Part shown: positions 8,835-18,049 of the stretch, in pieces
How positions within the stretch are numbered: the first letter of the stretch is position 1
Layout of the letters: every line of letters starts with the position of its first letter
Assembly (NCBI GenBank): GCA_028823855.1
Contig: JAPPFL010000008.1
Span: 1-64,000 of the forward strand
Reading direction: 5' to 3'
Length of the DNA stretch: 64,000 bases
DNA from: Albidovulum sp.
Lineage (GTDB): Bacteria; Pseudomonadota; Alphaproteobacteria; Rhodobacterales; Rhodobacteraceae
Translations under genes and position numbers: made by a program
Notes under the pieces: model-generated
What the model saw: only the letters and a program-made list of their open reading frames with translations
The model's database searches: none
Told to the model about the DNA's origin: nothing

Positions 8835-9812
8835 TTGCTGCCTGGATTTCCCTTCAGACGTCGATTTCAAGATCTCAGCGAACAGGAAGTTCTCGCTTTG
8901 GCGATTTCTTCCGAAGAAGACGACAGCCGCATTTTCCGAATATACGCTAGCAAGGTTCGCAGGGATTTTCCTCGGACGGCGGAAATACTGGACAAAATGG
9001 CGGAGGAGGAGTCAAGCCACAGGCGTTCGCTGGTCGAGCTGCACAAGCAAAGGTTCGGCGACCTGATTCCCTTGATCCGACGAGAGCATGTGGCCGGATT
9101 CTACAGCCGAAAGCCGATTTGGCTGGTTGAAAACCTGGGACTGGAAAGAATTCGCGCCGAAGCCGAAGCAATGGAACGCCAGGCATCCGAATTCTACAGG
9201 AAGGCTGCAAGCGTAAGCCAAGATGCGGATACGCGCAAGCTACTGGCTGATTTGGCGGAAGCCGAAATCGACCACGTGGAAAGCGCGGCGGCGTTTGAGC
9301 AGGAGAGCATCGACGCGGGCGCGCGCGAATCCGAAAACAGGCTTTCCCGCCGACAGTTTGTTTTGACTTGGATTCAGCCGGGCCTCGCCGGCCTTATGGA
9401 TGGTTCGGTGTCGACGCTTGCCCCAATCTTCGCGACGGCATTTGCAACACGCGATACGTCGACGACCTTTTTGGTAGGTTTGGCCGCGTCGGTCGGGGCG
9501 GGAATTTCCATGGGGTTTACGGAAGCGGCATCCGACGATGGCCAATTGTCGGGCAGAGGCTCGCCGATCAAACGCGGCGCGGCATCGGGGACAATGACCG
9601 CCGTAGGCGGATTGGGCCATGCGCTGCCGTACCTTATCGCCGACTTCTGGACCGCGACAACTATCGCGATCGTCGTAGTATTTTTGGAATTGTGGGCGAT
9701 AGCGTGGATTCAGAACAAATTCATGGACACGCCGTTTTTCCGGGCCGCAATGCAAGTCGTTTTAGGAGGGTCGCTGGTATTTGCAGCTGGAATCGCCATC
9801 GGCGCCGCATAG
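8835..9812 (+). CDS. mbfA: Membrane-bound ferritin / VIT-type iron exporter (MbfA-like)
   Basis: 325 residues. The N-terminal half (about 1-160) is a soluble ferritin-like domain rich in Glu and His, with the rhizobial MbfA signature LSEQEVLALAISSEEDD and EEESSHRR, LAEAEIDHVES as likely iron ligands. The C-terminal half (about 175-325) is a VIT1/CCC1-type membrane domain with five hydrophobic segments, including LAGLMDGSVSTLAPIFATAF and ISMGFTEAASDDG. In Bradyrhizobium and Agrobacterium, MbfA exports iron and protects against peroxide. The start is uncertain: TTG at 8835 is the first usable codon in frame; an ATG at 8810 is in another frame. It lies between the two glutathione-dependent formaldehyde genes. 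I see no Irr operator. Confidence 0.85.
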   Translation: MLPGFPFRRRFQDLSEQEVLALAISSEEDDSRIFRIYASKVRRDFPRTAEILDKMAEEESSHRRSLVELHKQRFGDLIPLIRREHVAGFYSRKPIWLVENLGLERIRAEAEAMERQASEFYRKAASVSQDADTRKLLADLAEAEIDHVESAAAFEQESIDAGARESENRLSRRQFVLTWIQPGLAGLMDGSVSTLAPIFATAFATRDTSTTFLVGLAASVGAGISMGFTEAASDDGQLSGRGSPIKRGAASGTMTAVGGLGHALPYLIADFWTATTIAIVVVFLELWAIAWIQNKFMDTPFFRAAMQVVLGGSLVFAAGIAIGAA

Positions 9813-9996
9813 GTCGGACTAGCGAAATGATACCGGAATCGCCCTAGACAACAAATTTGAGCCAATAGAGAGCATTTCGGAGTCGTCCTTCGAACGGGAT
9901 GCAAAATTTCCTACGGTCAATTAAGGAGTACCGGTTCGGTTGACCTGCCTAGGAGTTCGCTGCGTTCCCGATGATTTAGGCAGAAAGGAAAATTTC

Positions 9997-10830
9997 ATGG
10001 AAATCGTTTCGGAAACAAAATGCTTTGGCGGCGTACAAGGAGTTTACAGGCATGCTTCGAAGTCGTGCTGCTGCGATATGACGTTTGGCTTATTTCTTCC
10101 AGAAGTCTGCAAAGGCTCCGCTACGCCGGTAGTTTGGTATCTTTCGGGATTAACCTGCACTCACGAAAACGCCATGACCAAGTCGATGGCCCAGTACTAC
10201 GCCAATCTTCATCGTGTCGCGGTTGTCTTCCCGGATACTTCGCCGCGCGGTTCGTCGGTGCCGGATGACGAATCCTACGATCTAGGAATGGGGGCCGGAT
10301 TTTACGTCGATGCCACTGAGGAACCGTGGAACAAAAACTACCGGATGCGCGAATACATCGAAACCGAACTTCCTGAATTCGTTTTTTCCAATTTTCCCCT
10401 TTCACCCGATATGCAGGGCATCTGCGGCCATTCGATGGGAGGGCACGGCGCTTTAACCATCGCGATGGCGAACCCGAAACGATTTTGCTCCGTTTCCGCG
10501 TTTGCACCGATCGCGAATCCGACAAAGTCGGATTGGGGCCGCAAGCAGTTTCGAGCTTATCTGGGAGAAAACGAATCGAATTGGCAAGAATTCGATTCAA
10601 CGATCCTTATGAAAGAGAAAGGATTCCCAGGTCCGGTACTCGTTGATCAGGGAACCGAGGATCCGTTCTACGATTTGCTAAAGCCGGAATCGTTGCTGCA
10701 GGCGATGGTCGAAACTCGCCAGAACTGTTCATTCCATATGCGCGATGGATTCGACCACAGCTATTTCTTTGTCATGTCATTCATCGCCGACCACATAGAA
10801 TTTCATCGCCGGGCGGCAGTTAACAGCTAG
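9997..10830 (+). CDS. fghA: S-formylglutathione hydrolase
   Basis: Serine hydrolase (esterase D family) that splits S-formylglutathione to formate and glutathione. The chosen start, ATG at 9997, has AAAGGAAAA upstream and gives 278 residues, the family norm; an in-frame upstream ATG-like start at 9940 adds a non-conserved tail. The catalytic triad is visible: Ser146 in GHSMGGHG, Asp222 in DQGTEDPFYD and His254 in FDHSYFF. The oxyanion-hole region WYLSGLTCTHEN is intact. It completes the frmA pathway. Orientation suggests co-regulation with frmA and the ferritin-like gene, although gaps of 467 and 184 bp leave room for separate promoters. Confidence 0.95.
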   Translation: MEIVSETKCFGGVQGVYRHASKSCCCDMTFGLFLPEVCKGSATPVVWYLSGLTCTHENAMTKSMAQYYANLHRVAVVFPDTSPRGSSVPDDESYDLGMGAGFYVDATEEPWNKNYRMREYIETELPEFVFSNFPLSPDMQGICGHSMGGHGALTIAMANPKRFCSVSAFAPIANPTKSDWGRKQFRAYLGENESNWQEFDSTILMKEKGFPGPVLVDQGTEDPFYDLLKPESLLQAMVETRQNCSFHMRDGFDHSYFFVMSFIADHIEFHRRAAVNS

Positions 10831-10835
10831 GAATT

Positions 10836-10861
10836 ATTGCCTAGGCGCGGCGGCCGGCAAT
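10836..10861. terminator. Possible bidirectional terminator hairpin
   Basis: ATTGCC (10836-10841) pairs with GGCAAT (10856-10861) around a GC-rich loop, in the 80 bp between the convergent fghA and SnoaL-like genes. There is no strong T-run, so efficiency is doubtful. Confidence 0.3.
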
Positions 10862-10910
10862 CTAATTTCAACGGAATGCGGATTCGATAGTGTCGCGGCC
10901 GCGAAAGGCT

Positions 10911-11930
10911 TCATTCGCTTGGATGCCGCCAACGGGCCTTGTTGAATTCGCGCATTCGAGCGAAAACGTCGACGCCGATCTGCGAATAGACGTCTAGGAT
11001 GTCCACCAGCACCCAATTTTCGCGAATCAATTCGTCTTCGCAGCGCCAGAAATCTAGGCTTCGCATCGTAATTTTCTGGTTTGACGGGGCGATGCCTAGC
11101 CAGCCGTCGCCAGAAATAGTCATTCGCATGCCTGGCCAGGCCGTAAAGCCGACATAGTTGCCTTCTGCAAAAAGATTTCCTGATCCGAGCGAGCCTATTC
11201 TGTCCGGCATTGCGTTCAAAAACGGGATTTGATGCCAATTGCGAAACCCATGAATTCCTCGGCAGGTTCCGATCCCTCCCGGTCCGTACCAGCTACATGC
11301 GTGATGCCAGTAGTCGTTTAGCCGCATGGCTTCGACTCCGCCCGTCGCAAACTCGCCGAGCGCCGCTAGCATATTGCTGACCGTAGCCAGGCTTGCTTCG
11401 CCTTCACCGCGACGCGGGCGAAGGCCGTCTTGCGTAGCCGGTCCGGGTACATGCCACTCTCGACCCAGACTGGGCGACATGGGCCACGCGCCCGCTTGAA
11501 TCATGAGTTCGGGAATATCCCAAAGAGCCTGCATTTCGACGACTTTTCCGGATTCGAATCTAAAGAATTCGTGAAATCGCATCGATGCCTGATGCCCTGT
11601 CGGCGGAATATCAAGCCATGGGTGCTTGAATGACCCCGTGTAGTAGCCGCAGCATCCAACCCACCTGGAACCGTTCGAAGCCGTTCCGCCGATTACTATC
11701 GTATCTCGCCGCTCCAGATCGGGAATGGACTTTGCGAGGGACGCCAATACCTCGCGGCAAAGGCTATCGGGGCCGCAAAGCGTTTCGAAAGGATACGTCA
11801 AGTGAATTTGCGCATTTTCGTCGAAAATTGTCTCGACCGCAATCGCGGCTTCCTTAACATTGCCATGATAGAGCGCGAGTCGCAGAGGCCGCAAAACCGC
11901 CTTGTTGAATTCATGGGTATCGGTGTCCAT
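10911..11930 (-). CDS. Tandem SnoaL/NTF2-like protein
   Basis: 339 residues with two SnoaL-like (ester cyclase/NTF2 fold) halves. The first runs from about 15 to 165 (VETIFDENAQIHLTYPFETL ... FHEFFRFESGKVVEMQALWD), the second from about 190 to 325 (MLAALGEFATGGVEAMRLND ... GIGTCRGIHGFRNWHQIPF ... GDGWLGIAPSNQKITMRSLD). The family holds cyclases, isomerases and small-molecule binders; the substrate cannot be read from the sequence. There is no signal peptide. It lies 193 bp downstream of an MFS carrier on the same strand, so the pair may act on one imported or exported compound. The start, ATG at 11930, is the only good one. Confidence 0.75.
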   Translation of the reverse strand: MDTDTHEFNKAVLRPLRLALYHGNVKEAAIAVETIFDENAQIHLTYPFETLCGPDSLCREVLASLAKSIPDLERRDTIVIGGTASNGSRWVGCCGYYTGSFKHPWLDIPPTGHQASMRFHEFFRFESGKVVEMQALWDIPELMIQAGAWPMSPSLGREWHVPGPATQDGLRPRRGEGEASLATVSNMLAALGEFATGGVEAMRLNDYWHHACSWYGPGGIGTCRGIHGFRNWHQIPFLNAMPDRIGSLGSGNLFAEGNYVGFTAWPGMRMTISGDGWLGIAPSNQKITMRSLDFWRCEDELIRENWVLVDILDVYSQIGVDVFARMREFNKARWRHPSE

Positions 11931-12123
11931 TCTTCGTTTCCTAAATTTTCGGTAATGGCCGCTCTGGACGAAAATACTTGTTGTCGACGCGCTTCGCCGA
12001 CACTGGCCGGTCGGATGCCAAGCAACCGAATTTCCTGCTCTGCGAACTACGGAAAACTCATAAGTTGACTTGTGGATTCGACAAATTGACGCGCACTCGT
12101 CGTATGAGGGTCCAAACCGCCTC

Positions 12124-13374
12124 CTAGGCGGCCGCTTTCCGCCTAGCGCTTATTGGTTTTTCGTTCACGGGCAAATGAACGACCGCCGACAACGCGCCTA
12201 CTGCTACGCCTATCCACCAAACGACCGTGTAGTTGCCGTACATGTCGTAGAGCTCTCCGCCTAGCCATACCCCGATAAATCCGCCGATTTGGTGCGATAG
12301 GAATATGATGCCGTAAAGCGTGCCCATGTAGCGAAGACCGTAAATGTAGGCAATTAATCCGCTCGTGAGAGGAATCGTAGCGAGCCAAAGCAGACCCATA
12401 ACCAGAGAGAAAACGATCACGCTCGAGGGTGTTATGGGCAAGACAATAAATATCGCCGCTGCCACGGTTCGTCCTGCGTAAATCAAAGCAAGCAAATATT
12501 TCTTTTGATAGTACTTGCCTAGCCAGCCGGCCGCCACGGTTCCGGCGATGTTTGCCAAACCCACCAGCGCGATCGCAATGGCGCCTAGAGACGACGTGGT
12601 CGTAATTCCTAGGCTGGCGAGCGTGCCCGACGGATCGATCGCGCCGCACATTTCGGTCACAAATGCGGGGAAATGGGCCGTAAGGAATGCGATTTGGTAT
12701 CCGCAAGAGAAGAAGCCTACGAATATCAGTGTGTAGGACGGGTCGCGCCAAGCTTGCTTAAGGATATGTCTCAAGCTTTCTTCGAGCAATTGCCGGGACG
12801 CCATCTGCGGTCCGCGCATAAACGGAACGGCGAACAAAACCGTAAGAACCAAAAACGCAAATGCTATAAAAACCAGCTGCCACGTCATGAATCCCAGCAT
12901 CCACTGGGCAACGGGCGCGCCAAATACCTGACCAGCCGAACCGGCTGCAGTTGCAATTCCGAGCGACAATGACCGGTTCTCGTCGGAACTAGCCCGTCCA
13001 ACCACGCTTAGGACAACGCCGAACCCGGTTCCCGCTACTCCGAATCCAATCAGAATTTCATAAAATTGGTGAGCTTCGGGAGTAACGGCAAAGCCCGACA
13101 GAACCAAACCTGCAGCATAAATTATCGCGCCTAGAACTATCGCCAGCCGATCTCCTAATTTCTCGCCGATGGCGCCGAATATCGGTTGCCCAACGCCCCA
13201 GGCAAGATTCTGTATGGCGATAGCGAGAGAAAACTCCACCCGCAGCCACCCGAATTCCTCCGCAATCGGAATCTGAAATACGCCGAAGCTTGCACGGATG
13301 GCGAAGCTCACGAGAATAATCAATGATCCCGCGACCAGAACGGGCGTGAAAAGCGGGATTTTGGATTTTTCCAT
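12124..13374 (-). CDS. MFS transporter (monocarboxylate/oxalate-formate type fold)
   Basis: The start, ATG at 13374 (MEKSKIPLFTP), gives 416 residues; a longer frame to 13440 adds a polar tail without support. Twelve hydrophobic segments can be traced, beginning VLVAGSLIILVSFAIRASFG and ending VVWWIGVAVGALSAVVH, with a cytoplasmic loop around residues 180-220 and a GEKLGDRLAIVLGA loop matching the MFS motif A position between TM2 and TM3. The first helix with FGVF resembles the oxalate/formate and monocarboxylate branch, but the substrate is unknown. It lies just upstream of the SnoaL-like gene. C1 metabolism genes nearby make a small organic acid a reasonable but unproven guess. Confidence 0.8.
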   Translation of the reverse strand: MEKSKIPLFTPVLVAGSLIILVSFAIRASFGVFQIPIAEEFGWLRVEFSLAIAIQNLAWGVGQPIFGAIGEKLGDRLAIVLGAIIYAAGLVLSGFAVTPEAHQFYEILIGFGVAGTGFGVVLSVVGRASSDENRSLSLGIATAAGSAGQVFGAPVAQWMLGFMTWQLVFIAFAFLVLTVLFAVPFMRGPQMASRQLLEESLRHILKQAWRDPSYTLIFVGFFSCGYQIAFLTAHFPAFVTEMCGAIDPSGTLASLGITTTSSLGAIAIALVGLANIAGTVAAGWLGKYYQKKYLLALIYAGRTVAAAIFIVLPITPSSVIVFSLVMGLLWLATIPLTSGLIAYIYGLRYMGTLYGIIFLSHQIGGFIGVWLGGELYDMYGNYTVVWWIGVAVGALSAVVHLPVNEKPISARRKAAA

Positions 13375-13576
13375 CAGGCGCCTATAGGTTGAGTCTCTAT
13401 ATCGTGCAACGATGCCCAAGTATACTCCTGCGAAACGCATCGGTACGGCACGATACGATTCCCAAAAGAAAAATCGCTATTTGGCAACTCTTGTTCTTCA
13501 GGCGCAGCCTTAATCTTCGGTTCTGTCCCCGTGCCAAATGCGGAACGGGCGCCGAATAGCCGCCAATTCGACTCTT

Positions 13577-14593
13577 TCAAGCATGCGGTCGCGGTATCGT
13601 TCGCTTAAACTTTTGGCATTGGATTCCTGATTTTTCGACTGCGATAAGCACTTCCTTGATGACGGCGCGCGCAAGCGGCACCGGAACGGCGTTGCCGGCC
13701 TGCTTCCGAATTTGGCTGTCATTGCCGATAATTTCGAATTTGTCGGGGAATCCTTGCAAGCGCAATTGCTCGCGCGGCGTTAGTCGCCTCTCCCCGTCCA
13801 CCAGCAAGTAGTTGTAAGATGCTCCCGCCCGAAGCGCACACGAAAAGGAATGACTGCTTACGCTGCCGCTCTTGTTTTCATGCCAGATGGCGGGCCTTTC
13901 CTTGGCTGAATGCTTTTCGCGTCGATTCTTCCTTATATATTCGCTTGCAAAATGCCTGGGATCCGGACTGGTTTCCAAAATTTCCGAAAGCGATATTCGC
14001 TCTTTGGATTTCGGAGGCCAGATGAATTGGCCAAGCCCGTTGCGCATGCCGACAATGATCATTCTCTCGCGTTTTTGCGGCAGGCCGTAATCCAAGGCAT
14101 TCAAGAGCTTGAAATCGCAGTCATAGCCGGCATCCGAGAGCGTCTCAAGGATAGCATTCATAGTTTTGCCGTTCCGGTTAGTAGCTATCTGTCGAACGTT
14201 TTCCAATACAAATGCTTGCGGTCGCTTTGCATGAAGGAAGCGAGCGATTTCAAAAATCAGAGTGCCTCTTTCGTCAGCGAAGCCCTCTCTTTTCCCGATG
14301 ATCGAGAAAGGTTGGCAGGGAAATCCGGCGAATAGAATTTCGTGATCCGGAACTCGGTCGACTTCAATGAGCGTTATGTCTCCGTCCGGTTCGAATCCAA
14401 AATTATGCTTGTATTGTTTTCTGGCATCACGGTCGATATCGCATGAGAATACGCATTCTAGACCGAGAGAATCGGCTGCGTAGTGAAAGCCGCCGATTCC
14501 GCAGAATAAATCCGCAAATGTTCGAATTTCCTTTGAATTGAAGTATCCGGACATCTGCGACGACGGGCTAGCAATACAATTCCTATTGTCCAT
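13577..14593 (-). CDS. DNA (cytosine-5-)-methyltransferase
   Basis: Transfers methyl from AdoMet to carbon 5 of cytosine in a specific DNA site. 338 residues with the ordered C5-methylase motifs: I FADLFCGIGGFHYA (27-40), IV GFPCQPFS with catalytic Cys93, VI ENVRQI, VIII QKRERMIIVG, a short target-recognition region, and IX/X LTPREQLRLQGFP and AGNAVPVPLA. All catalytic motifs are intact. No restriction endonuclease, Vsr repair nuclease or specificity subunit is recognisable within 3 kb on either side, so it looks solitary. The short recognition region suggests a M.HhaI-sized enzyme; the target site cannot be deduced. ATG at 14593 is used; ATG at 14554 is an alternative. Confidence 0.92.
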   Translation of the reverse strand: MDNRNCIASPSSQMSGYFNSKEIRTFADLFCGIGGFHYAADSLGLECVFSCDIDRDARKQYKHNFGFEPDGDITLIEVDRVPDHEILFAGFPCQPFSIIGKREGFADERGTLIFEIARFLHAKRPQAFVLENVRQIATNRNGKTMNAILETLSDAGYDCDFKLLNALDYGLPQKRERMIIVGMRNGLGQFIWPPKSKERISLSEILETSPDPRHFASEYIRKNRREKHSAKERPAIWHENKSGSVSSHSFSCALRAGASYNYLLVDGERRLTPREQLRLQGFPDKFEIIGNDSQIRKQAGNAVPVPLARAVIKEVLIAVEKSGIQCQKFKRTIPRPHA

Positions 14594-14978
14594 TTCATTT
14601 GGCCCAAGCTATTTTATCTTTACGTGCGCCCCGGTTGAGCGCCAGGTCGTAGCACTTGCCTCAATTTTCGAAATATTGTGTACAACGACCATTCCACTAC
14701 TCTATTTTTGGATTTACCGCAAACTGAAAACGAATTCTCGCTCGGTGAGAACCAAATAATCAACGTCTTTCTTCGCAGTTTTCGAAGTTGAATTTGCCAA
14801 TGAATTGCGTCGACTATTCAGTGAACGGAGCCGTTCTTCATTCATTGTCGGCAGACTCGTATCTTTGGCCGCGAATTGCCCGCGGTCCGCAGGCGAAACT
14901 TGCAACCAAGCGCGGTCGCAGGTACGAAACGCGCCGCTGACGAATAGCGACGATAACGTTAAAATTCTGGACAAAACC
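14594..14978. other. Divergent intergenic region
   Basis: Lies between the methyltransferase and zapE, which diverge, so both promoters must be here. Open frames run in from both sides but show no domain. No clear promoter pair or operator was found. Confidence 0.4.
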
Positions 14979-16076
14979 GTGAATTCACTCTTGGAGATTT
15001 ACAAAGTTCGCGTAGCCGAGAGAAGAATTCAATCCGATCCGGCACAGATTGCCGCAATCGATGAATTAGAGGAACTTGAGGCAAGAATCCTGGCTTCGAA
15101 AAAGGATCACAGCCTTATTAAGGGGTGGTTGCGTAGAAATGGAGCCAAAGCCGTCAAAGGCCTCTACATTTGGGGAAGCGTCGGCAGCGGTAAATCAATG
15201 CTTATGGATTTGTTGTTCGACACAACTACTGTCGAAGGCAAATCACGGATTCATTTTCTGGAATTCATGCAGGAGGTTCATGCGCGCCTTCACGAAGTGC
15301 GCAAATCGGGTGTGAATGACGCGATTCCGCCGGTTGCCAAGGAAATTTCAAGAAAAGGGCGGCTATTGTGCCTGGACGAGATGGAGATAACAGATATCGC
15401 AGACGCGATGATTGTTGGCAGATTGTTTGAATGTCTATTCAATTGCGACATTGCGGTCTGCACTACGTCCAATCGAGCACCCGCGCAACATTATGAAAAG
15501 GGATTGAATCGAAAGTTGTTCTTGCCTTTCGTCGATTTGCTGAATGAAAAGATGGTCGTCCATCAGTTGGATGGAGGTACGGATTACCGTCAGAATCGAA
15601 TTAAGGGCGAAAAGACATACTTCTGTCCTGCGGACGATGCCGCGACTAGTGAAATGGACCGGATTTGGATGGATTTGATCGGCGGCGAACCTGAAACGCT
15701 GATACTGAAAGTATCGGGGCGAGAAATTCGCGTTCCTCAATTCCGCAACGGCGCGGCGCGCGCGCGATTCTGGGAGCTTTGCGCCCAACCGCTCGGTCCC
15801 GGCGATTTTCTGGCACTAGCGAAATTCGTGCGAGTTTTGCTGTTGGACGACATACCGTTGCTTTCGCGCTCGAACTACAACGAAGCTCGACGATTCATCA
15901 TGCTTATCGATGCCTTGTACGATTCTGGAGTTAAACTAATAGCGTCGGCAGATGCCGAGCCCAGTAAATTGTATGTGGAAGGCGAGGGTTCATTCGCATT
16001 TCAGAGAACCGCTTCTCGTCTTATCGAAATGCAGAGTTCTGAATGGAGCGCGACAGAATCGCAAAGCCGCGGATGA
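14979..16076 (+). CDS. zapE: AFG1/ZapE-family cell-division ATPase
   Basis: P-loop ATPase of the AFG1/LACE1/ZapE family. In E. coli ZapE binds FtsZ under stress; the mitochondrial homologue helps respiratory complex turnover. Starting at GTG 14979 gives 365 residues, typical of the family; the open frame continues upstream to 14805 but that part is not family-like. Walker A is GSVGSGKSMLMD, Walker B RLLCLDEMEITDIADAM, and the sensor region CTTSNRAP, YEKGLNRKLFLPF is present. The C-terminal part LLLDDIPLLS, NEARRFIMLIDALYD also fits. Its TGA stop overlaps the next start (ATGA), pointing to translational coupling. Confidence 0.9.
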   Translation: MNSLLEIYKVRVAERRIQSDPAQIAAIDELEELEARILASKKDHSLIKGWLRRNGAKAVKGLYIWGSVGSGKSMLMDLLFDTTTVEGKSRIHFLEFMQEVHARLHEVRKSGVNDAIPPVAKEISRKGRLLCLDEMEITDIADAMIVGRLFECLFNCDIAVCTTSNRAPAQHYEKGLNRKLFLPFVDLLNEKMVVHQLDGGTDYRQNRIKGEKTYFCPADDAATSEMDRIWMDLIGGEPETLILKVSGREIRVPQFRNGAARARFWELCAQPLGPGDFLALAKFVRVLLLDDIPLLSRSNYNEARRFIMLIDALYDSGVKLIASADAEPSKLYVEGEGSFAFQRTASRLIEMQSSEWSATESQSRG

Positions 16077-16726
16077 GCGATTTCCATTATAGCCCGCCAA
16101 ATGTACCGCTTGAAATCGTTCGCAAAGACGGCGCTTTGCTGCTGATCAACAAGCCTTCAGGTTTGCTTTCAGTACCCGGAAAGAAAATTGAGCATTCCGA
16201 CTGCCTTGAATCTCGAGTCAAGGCGGAATTTCCGGAGGCCCTGCTCGTTCATCGACTAGATCTGGGGACATCGGGCGTTATGGTGTTTGCCCTAACGCGA
16301 GGAGCCCAAAGAAATCTGGGCATACAATTCGAAAAAAGGCTGGTCAGGAAATCCTATATTGCGAGAGTCCTAGGCCGAGTCGCCAAGTCCGAAGGCAGAA
16401 TCGAATTGCCGATTGCGGTAGATTGGCCGAACAGACCGAAACAAAAAATCGATCCTTCGTCCGGAAAATCTGCTGCGACGAGATGGCGAATAGTTTGCCG
16501 GGAAGAATTCGCAACCCGGCTCAATCTCTTCCCCGAGACTGGGCGAAGCCACCAGCTTCGCGTTCACTTGCATGCGATCGGGCACCCTGTTCTCGGCGAC
16601 CGGCTATATTTCGAAGGGGAATCGGCATCTGCGGCCGTCAGGCTTCAGCTTCATGCGGAAAGTTTGGAGTTCAGACATCCAGAAGGAGGAAAGCTAGTCA
16701 AGTACAAGGTAGAGTGCCCATTTTAG
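16073..16726 (+). CDS. RluA-family RNA pseudouridine synthase
   Basis: Isomerises uridine to pseudouridine in rRNA or tRNA. 217 residues. The catalytic motif HRLDLGTSGVMVFA carries the essential Asp after HRL; LLINKPSGLLSVPG near residues 24-37 and the late GRSHQLRVHLHAIGHPVLGD block are typical of RluA/TruC-type enzymes. It has no S4 domain and is short, closer to RluA or TruC than to RluC/D. The start ATG at 16073 overlaps the zapE stop by four bases. The exact target uridine cannot be told from sequence. Confidence 0.88.
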   Translation: MSDFHYSPPNVPLEIVRKDGALLLINKPSGLLSVPGKKIEHSDCLESRVKAEFPEALLVHRLDLGTSGVMVFALTRGAQRNLGIQFEKRLVRKSYIARVLGRVAKSEGRIELPIAVDWPNRPKQKIDPSSGKSAATRWRIVCREEFATRLNLFPETGRSHQLRVHLHAIGHPVLGDRLYFEGESASAAVRLQLHAESLEFRHPEGGKLVKYKVECPF

Positions 16727-17236
16727 AATACTACCGCGCAAATCTATTCGTCTGCTCGCAAATGTTGCTCCGAAAACGGCCGGTGATCTATCATCGCTAC
16801 GGGAAATCGCCACGCGAATTTAGGCGCGAACGCCGCTAGCCAAATTTTGCGCCGTAAAAACGGTGAATTCGTCCCGACAATGGCGCGCGAATTCACCTGG
16901 TTCAATTTGAAGTCTATTCCGCTTTTGCCATACGCAAATTTTACATGCTCTTCCGCAATTCCGCATAGCTGCCGCTAAACGGGACTTGAACGAAAAAGTA
17001 AAGATTGGCCGGTTCGTTGGGCGCGCCTCCTGATGCCGAATGGCGAACGATCGGATCAGGCGAGATGGACTTAACAAATCCGTTGACACGGCAGTCCAAG
17101 CGAAGTCGACCCGACGGCATTGAGAATTTCGAATGTTGGCCAATGCGTTATCGATTGGAAAGAAAAATTCATCCGGATTCAATTTCCGGTTCTGAAATCG
17201 CTAAAAACAAAGAGCCGAGATATCGAAATTTGAACA
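16727..17236. other. Gene-free stretch
   Basis: No domain-bearing frame found. Frames at 16820-17182 (minus) and 17005-17331 (plus) have no recognisable features. Confidence 0.45.
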
Positions 17237-17305
17237 TTGATTTTCCTTGTCGCGGGCATGATAAGGCGAATGTTGGAATTGTCAGCAATACTCGAAGGAG
17301 CAGTC

Positions 17306-17806
17306 GTGGAATCCAAGGCGCCACCGGATAATTTTTCTCAGCAGTTCGGCGTTCTAAAGCGCCGGGAAGTCGAAGCGAGAATTTTAGCGCCGCTGATTCA
17401 GGCGTTCGCCAAGGAATTCGGTCGCGAAAAAGTCGAAAAACTCCTTTCGGAAACAATTGTCGAACTCGCGCATGCGCAAGGCGCGGATCTTGCCGAGGAC
17501 CTCGGCACGACCGTGGATTCATTCGCAGAGTCATTGCGCATCTGGCAAATGGACGACGCTATGGAAATCGAAGTCATAGAAAAGTCGGAAACGCGGTTTG
17601 ATTTCGATGTGAAACGGTGCCGTTATGCCGAACTCTATCGGGAACTGGGAATCCAGGAGCTAGGTGCGCTTTTGTCGTGCAACAGAGACTTCGCATTGAT
17701 CGAAGGATTCAATCCGTCCGCTAAATTGGATCGTAAGAAAACGATTATGGCGGGCGATTCCTGCTGCACTTTTCGATACACATTCCCGTCCAAGGAACAA
17801 AGCTAA
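17306..17806 (+). CDS. L-2-amino-thiazoline-4-carboxylate hydrolase-like protein
   Basis: 166 residues from GTG 17306, which is preceded by AAGGAG at a good distance; the frame is open further upstream but without support. The C-terminal half, RFDFDVKRCRYAELYRELG, ELGALLSCNRDFALIEGFN, TIMAGDSCCTFRY, fits the ATC hydrolase family (PF14196), named after a Pseudomonas enzyme that opens the thiazoline ring on the way to cysteine. Most members are uncharacterised and have a conserved Cys/Asp-rich core as seen here. No other gene of that pathway is nearby. It converges on pnp with 243 bp between. Confidence 0.75.
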   Translation: MESKAPPDNFSQQFGVLKRREVEARILAPLIQAFAKEFGREKVEKLLSETIVELAHAQGADLAEDLGTTVDSFAESLRIWQMDDAMEIEVIEKSETRFDFDVKRCRYAELYRELGIQELGALLSCNRDFALIEGFNPSAKLDRKKTIMAGDSCCTFRYTFPSKEQS

Positions 17807-18049
17807 GCGAGCGCCGGACGACCGACTTAAGAAAGTTTTATCCTAGGCAGAACACGAGGGATGAGTCGATCGTATCCGCGTTGAACGCCGAAATCGATAT
17901 CTCGCCCGCCGACAAACGCCACGTCGGCAATCTGAATATTGCACCTTCTGATAAAGCGGATAACCGACAACTATCGGGCTGCGTCCCAACGCATCCGCTC
18001 GATCCGGCTCCAAATGAACATCACGGCAATTCGTATCTCCGGCGAATGA

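Noticed and set aside
9240..9755. 171-residue minus frame inside the MbfA-like gene
   Set aside because: Antisense shadow with no domain and no start signal.
12143..12751. 202-residue minus frame inside the MFS gene
   Set aside because: Same-strand out-of-frame shadow; His/Arg-rich, no membrane segments.
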